In this document: positions 58,939 through 64,000 of the stretch, piece after piece | How positions within the stretch are numbered: the first letter of the stretch is position 1 | Layout of the letters: every line of letters starts with the position of its first letter | From: Excoecaria cochinchinensis | Taxonomy: Eukaryota; Streptophyta; Magnoliopsida; Malpighiales; Euphorbiaceae | Reading direction: 5' to 3' | Length of the DNA stretch: 64,000 nt | Assembly: GCA_947683425.1 (NCBI GenBank) | Contig: CANTUQ010000035.1 | Span: 6,805,001 to 6,869,000 of the forward strand | The notes under the pieces: model-generated | What the model was told of the DNA's origin: nothing | Database searches by the model: none | The model's input: only the letters and a program-made list of their open reading frames with translations | Made by a program: the position numbers and the translations under genes

Positions 58939-61521
58939 TGTAACACCCCCTTCCCATACGTAGGCGATCCCATCCGAGCAGGAGTGAGATGCCGTATGAG
59001 TAAAGGTATCACCAAACAATAGCCAAGCAAAACATACATTCCTTCATAACATACATTCAGAAACACAGGATAATTAAAAACTTTACATGCAGAAAGCAAA
59101 AGCTGATCATGCATTACTACAAAAAACTATTACAATAATGATCTGATCAACTTGCTAAAACAAAAATAATATTACATATCCAAAAAATAATTACAAATGC
59201 GGAAGCAGAAACAAAACTGATACAGAGAGTTCTATACAAAAAGAATTATCACTAATACAAAACTGAGCCCTACACTAAAACCCTTCTGTGTTGGCTTGAT
59301 GACGGTGACTCCCTCAAAGCAAAACTCCTTCCGCACCTGCACGGGTAAAAACACCGTGCTAAGCGATAAACGCTTAGTGGGGAAACACACATAAATAATG
59401 GACGGCCATTCAGAATGGTCGTCAAGGTATAACACATTCACAATGGCAGAATGCAAAGGCTATAGCATAATCCATACAAACATGTTCATGTAATAAAGCC
59501 ATACAATCAGTATTTCATAATCATATTCATTCAGAGATAATTCAAAATACAATACATTGATATACTCATTCAGATAATCCTTTTATAGCCAAATCAGATC
59601 AAGCAGTTCAAATAAACATTTAAAGAACATCTGCTGACTCTAGATAGTGGATAACGAGTGTACAGACAGTACTTTCCGGGTACGAGCCCATTACAGACAG
59701 TACATTACGGGTACGAACCGATTAAACCATTTTACTTTAACTTTCACAGATATTTTCAAAAGGGACCTTAAACAAGATCCAATACAGAAAAGGGTTTGCA
59801 AGGAACCAAACGGGGACCTGATCGGGGTCCAAACAGAACTATGGGCTGCAGCTAACAGACTCTATTAGGCATGCCTAACTATCCACTTACTTGACTCTAG
59901 CAGGTTATGCGTCAAACAGATCACATTTCAGAGTACAGAATAGTATTCATCAGAAATTCATGGTATTATGCATATCAAAGCATCAAACAGTAAGACATGC
60001 ATCATACAACAGTAAAGTCCATTCAGAAGAAAATACCAAATTCATTTCTGAGTTAAAAACTAGGAAATTTCGGAAAAACAAGCTGAACGGAGAAACGGGC
60101 GAGATTGGCTTGTCACAAGGCGTGACTGGCCTTCCCAACAGGCAGGTCACGCGACGTGACCGAGGGTCACGCGACGTGACCGAGGGTCACGCGACGTGAC
60201 TTGCTTGTTCCTCGCCGATCACGTTGCGTGATCTTCACAAATCACGCAACGCTCTCGCAGGTCACGGCGTGACTGGACGTCACGTCTCGTGACGTGCTAT
60301 TCCCTCGCTTGCGTGATCTTGCAGATCACGCCTCGTCTTCGCAGGTCGCACGACGTGACCGAGGGTCACGTCCCGTGACTTGCTTCTCTTCAGCTGTTAC
60401 GCGACTTGCCTTCCCTCAGCCGGTCACGTGGCGTGACGGGGAGTCACGACTCGTGCCTGGCTTCATCTCAACTGGTCACGAGTTGTGACAGGCAGCCACA
60501 ACCCGCGACCAGCCTCAAGCTGGCAGGTCACGCGACGTGACCTAAGGTCACGTCTCGTGACTTGCCTCTCTTCTTGGCGAGTCGCGCAACAGCATTAGGA
60601 AAAACGGGATTTTTAACAGAACTCGATTTCCAGAATTTCCAGAACAATGAATTAAATCCAAATTTGATGAAAACCATACAAATCAATTCATACCTTTCAA
60701 GGAAGATCCCAAACAATTCAAACAACATATAAACAACTCAAACCAGTATCCAGTCAACCTAATCAAGGGTATTTGCATTAAAATTCTTCAAGAACATATA
60801 AACCCTAAATTTTACAGTAAACTTAAAATCACACAAAACACAATCACAAATTCCCAAACCTGGATTCTAAGCTTCTAACACTTAGCTCCACTAGGTCCAG
60901 CAACCTCTTTTCCCTTTGGATCACGAGGAGCTTCAGCTACACACAAACACAGCAAGAATATTCACAAAGAAAACCCTAAGTTAAATCTAAACTTAAGGAA
61001 GAAGAAGATGAAGTAAATGAAACAACTAGATGAGAGACTTCAATTACTTACTAGAGAGGGTGCAAAGAGGAAATCAATTTCACCAATAAAACCTTGAATC
61101 AACAATACAATACTTGAAATAAAGAAAATGAAGAAGAAGAAAAGGAGTGAGAAAAGAAACGTAAATCTCTAAGTTCCTTTTCTTTCATTCCCTTTTCTTT
61201 TTCTTTCTTTATCCCAAATATGTATCAATTTCCTATTGGTGAAACTAATCACTCACACCAAAATAACCTACACTACTCACACCGAAAACCCTCTTAACTT
61301 ATGCATACCATACAATGGTATGAACACATGCACACAAATATTTCTCACTTAATTAACACACTAATGCCATCTATGTACCCACATACTAACAAAACCCCAA
61401 AAGCATATATATATTACTAAAATACCCTTATGAAATGCCGAACACATGCGAATGCTTACACATACAGACAGACAGACAGACAGACAGGCTCATTCTACTA
61501 GGGGGCAAATGGGGTGTGACA
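58939..61521 (-). repeat. TK3 5' LTR
   Basis: 2583 bp. Double hairpin 59340-59377, AGGCATGCCT block 59859-59886, palindrome array 60112-60590, candidate intron 60937-61051 (GTAAGT donor, GTGTGTAG acceptor on the minus strand), (GACA)n 61467-61487. It is 21 bp longer than the 3' LTR: 20 bp is one extra palindrome unit near 60160-60180. Confidence 0.95.
60112..60590. repeat. Palindrome array in TK3 5' LTR
   Basis: Same dyads as 49105-49560, with three instead of two tandem GTCACGCGACGTGACC units at 60145-60200. Confidence 0.88.
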
Positions 61522-62890
61522 GATACAGGGGACTTGTAACACATATATCATAATATAATTTACCTATAAATGGCATTTTATTAGATAAACCCCCAATGCA
61601 AATGTAAGAGTTAGTGGAACCCGGATATATTAGAGTGTGCATATCAGTGTTAAAGAGTGAAAATATACTCGCTATGACTTCTGAGGCATTTTGCTCCTTA
61701 CGAGCTTTCATACCATATGCTCGGGCTGGAGTTACTATAGGACTCGGTCGCTCCACAATCTCAAATACTATACTTGAGTTACCTCGAGACTAGCCTAAAC
61801 TACTTCGGCCTCTTCCTCTTCCTCGCATTCAATGCTCTTTTCCTACTTCCTTGTGGAACTCTACTTTGTCCCGTCTCCTGTGGACTATTGACCAGGAAAT
61901 AATCAATGCTTCTATAATGGAAATAAGCTCTAGTCAATTTTCTGCATTAATCTCTATGCAATCTATGACAATGTGGGCATTCAGATATGTCAACACCTAT
62001 CCTGCAAAGGAGCCTATACTATTGTTAGCAGTAAATAAAGGTCCTTATCTTCTACACCTGGTGGAAAGATTGTTTATAGACTCAGCTGAATGAGCACCAT
62101 GTGATTCATGAGCTCACTTACCTGAGGATGACCCACCTTTATAAGAGCTCCTTTTCCATGCTCTTTCCCTCTTTCCTATCTCAGATCTCTCTACTTGGAT
62201 GGCTACTTGAACCAACCGGTACTAGCTTACTTGTTGTAGTAAGTGACAACTACTAAGTGCTCTTTGTTGGAGTCATTGAGTCAATCCTTAAACTATTAGC
62301 ATCTAAACAGCTCCGTCAAAATAAGCTCAGGTGCATACATACTTAATCAGCTGAACTCTTTCTCATACTCAGCCACAGTTAAACTGTTTTGCCTCAAATT
62401 TAAAAATTACTGTTGTTAGCTTCCATACAAGCCTCTGTAATGTATTTCTTTCAAAATTCTTCGACAAAGAATTCATAAGTCATTAGTTCAAGGAACTGTG
62501 GATACCTCATTACTAGCTTCCACCAGTCATATGCTGCTCTTTATAATAAGGAGATAGCACAAATGGCTTGCTTTAGTGGGCATTTTACTTCATTCTACAC
62601 CCTTTGGGTTATCTAGAGCTAATATTCACCTTTTTTTAAACTCTTTGAGGGTGGTTCCAAAAAAATTTTTTGCTTAATGCTCTCTTATTGCATCAATCGG
62701 AGCTTTGGGTGCAGTAAGTCTATCCAACACTTACACCATAACATGAGATATCTTTAACAGATCCTCCATTGGTAAGGCAGGATCAAGCATTTCGTGTCTT
62801 ACTTACACTGAAGAGTTTAAAATAAGTGGATTATTCCATTAGATTAACACTTTCAACTATTTCTTCAACAGCTTCACATGAATCTTCCAT
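61522..62890 (-). pseudogene. gag: HostB gag-protease remnant
   Basis: Minus-strand reading from ATG 62890 (MEDSCEAVEE) with many stops and indels. Recognisable Gag pieces occur along it, and near 61760-61560 ARAYGMKARKEQNASEVIA followed by LIYPGSTNSY, matching TK1 ARAYAMKAREEQ and LIDPGSTHSY; the protease Asp is changed to Tyr. It is interrupted at 61521 by TK3. No RT or integrase is visible between this and the HostB LTR fragment at 47921, so HostB probably lost pol. Confidence 0.8.
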
Positions 62891-62993
62891 CTCTTCTATT
62901 TATATGAAAAACAAGGACATCTATGTCAGGCAGACACAAGTACTATATACACATATTCCTAGTCTCTTGTCATCTAGAATTGACTAAACTTAG

Positions 62994-63005
62994 GCTCTGA
63001 TACCA
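62994..63005 (-). other. Primer-binding site, HostB
   Basis: GCTCTGATACCA, five bases before the TGTAACACC border at 63011. Confidence 0.9.
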
Positions 63006-63010
63006 CCAAA

Positions 63011-64000
63011 TGTAACACCTTACAACTAATAATGAATGCACTTATAACCTAACACTTGTCGTAGGGGTGTCACACAATAGAACTATAACCTGGTTCAGCA
63101 TTCATACATAAATTCATAATCCTTTTTATCCGATCACATTCATAAGTATATCTATATTTATTCACATGGTACAAAATTTTCTTTTTAATTACATGTCAAT
63201 AATATAAAATTCCCCATGAGTGATGCAATGCATTCATATTTATAACATTATAGTAGTTACATATATTCCTTTACAATATAGAAGTACTTATTACATTTAC
63301 ATATCATTCTTCTTACAAAAAAAATAATATATGACATATAACTTATACAAAAAGAAACATATATATAACTTCCTTCCTATCCCTGTGTTTGCCCTGACCT
63401 TTGCAGCTTGTCTTTGTGGATTTCTTCAACACTAAGGATGAAAACCTGTGCTAAGCATAAAATTTAGTGGGGAACACTTAATTTTTCAATGACCACTCAT
63501 AGTTGTCATCCAACAAGCACATAAGTCATGCCTTCGTATAAGAATTATCATTCAAATATTTATTCAAAATAATACATAATGTAAGAAATATGCTCAATTA
63601 TCCTTTATAGACAAATATTTTTAAAATTCTTATACCATGTTAAGAAAATTAGAAATCATATGATTATGTGTGTAGATACTGGGTCCCGACATAGCTCAGA
63701 TAAGAGTTACCTAATAAGGATGATGTTACAGGTGTAGAACAGAATTACCGGTCCTCATCCTTAGTTTTCACAAATTTTTAAAGTTCTTTTCTCAAGCTTA
63801 TCATTTTTGCTTATTTCGGAGCAAAAATGAGGTTTGAAGTGCAAAATTTGGCTTTTTGGTTGATAGACGCCTGTCTCTCAAGAGAGACGCCCGTCTATCA
63901 CCACTTTGGTCTGCCTTCCTCTCATTGGTAGGCTCTACTCATCTCTTTTCCTTACTGCGGCTTGATGAGTTGCACCAATAACTCACTGAGTCATAGGCAT
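63011..64000 (-). repeat. HostB 5' LTR, cut by the window end
   Basis: Starts TGTAACACCTTACAAC. A decayed double hairpin (CCTGTG, then CTAAGCATAAAATTTAG, at about 63445-63467) and the first dyads of another array, GATAGACGCCTGTCTCTCAA / GAGAGACGCCCGTCTATC (63860-63900), are visible. About 1 kb seen; the rest lies outside. Confidence 0.8.

Larger units (their letters stand above)
47931..61521 (-). mobile_element. TK3: minus-strand Tekay-like chromovirus
   Basis: LTRs 47931-50492 (3', 2562 bp) and 58939-61521 (5', 2583 bp), PBS (58922-58933), Gag-PR-RT-RH-IN-chromodomain, and pre-tract hairpin (50511-50530). TSD GACAC (47926-47930) and GATAC (61522-61526) differ by one base. The polyprotein is broken by two stops, one frameshift and the soloP1 insertion. 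The LTRs are almost identical, so it is a recent copy despite the lesions. Confidence 0.94.

Noticed and set aside
61851..62093. 80-aa plus-strand ORF in HostB
   Set aside because: Antisense to recognisable decayed gag; no motif.

Overview
The window is plant nuclear DNA, most likely from a flowering plant, and appears to consist entirely of nested LTR retrotransposons. I find no host gene, rRNA or conventional tRNA gene. Evidence: repeated Ty3/gypsy gag-pol open frames, initiator-tRNA-Met primer-binding sites (TGGTATCAGAGC, or its complement, at 5 LTR/internal borders), polypurine tracts, long LTRs starting TGTAA/TGTNAC and ending (G)TTACA or GTGACA, and 5-bp target-site duplications (TSDs). 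This is typical of pericentromeric or other TE-dense heterochromatin. All coordinates were read by eye.

Layout, left to right. (1) HostA, a minus-strand gypsy element: gag at 24761-24324 continuing at 611-1, 5' LTR at 24884-27504. It is split by LARD-A (612-24323, TSD ATACT), a non-autonomous element with ~4.55 kb LTRs and only ~1.9 kb of non-coding interior. LARD-A carries three later insertions: TK1 (3521-13060), a nearly complete Tekay/Del-type chromovirus; soloM1 (17245-19685), a solo LTR with TSD TCCTC; and FB1 (21009-21736), a foldback made of four tRNA-promoter-like arms, TSD GCATA. (2) 27505-30198 is TK2, the 3' end of a TK1 relative. (3) 30199-41482 is LARD-B, a second large-LTR element with a decayed gag, split by soloM2 (31796-35681, TSD GGTAC). 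(4) 41483-47206 is AT1, an Athila/Tat-like minus-strand fragment whose LTR holds soloM3 (43147-45934, TSD GAATT). (5) 47931-61521 is TK3, a minus-strand chromovirus with both LTRs, broken by soloP1 (53565-57284, TSD GTCTT). TK3 sits in HostB (LTR piece 47207-47921, gag remnant and 5' LTR from 61522 to the window end).

The most interesting pattern is not a protein. Otherwise divergent LTRs share one non-coding plan: a pyrimidine-rich stretch, a ~110-130 bp intron-like segment, an array of short GC-rich palindromes, a block centred on AGGCATGCCT, a run of small hairpins with compensatory changes, a double hairpin (CTAAGCG...CGCTTAG then CACGG...CCGTG), then the poly(A) end. The palindrome differs between elements, can differ within one LTR family and be shared between families. 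In both elements with complete LTR pairs, the array accounts for nearly all of the length difference between the two LTRs. This looks like a modular, fast-evolving leader/3'UTR RNA (or DNA) element in plant chromoviruses and their non-autonomous relatives.
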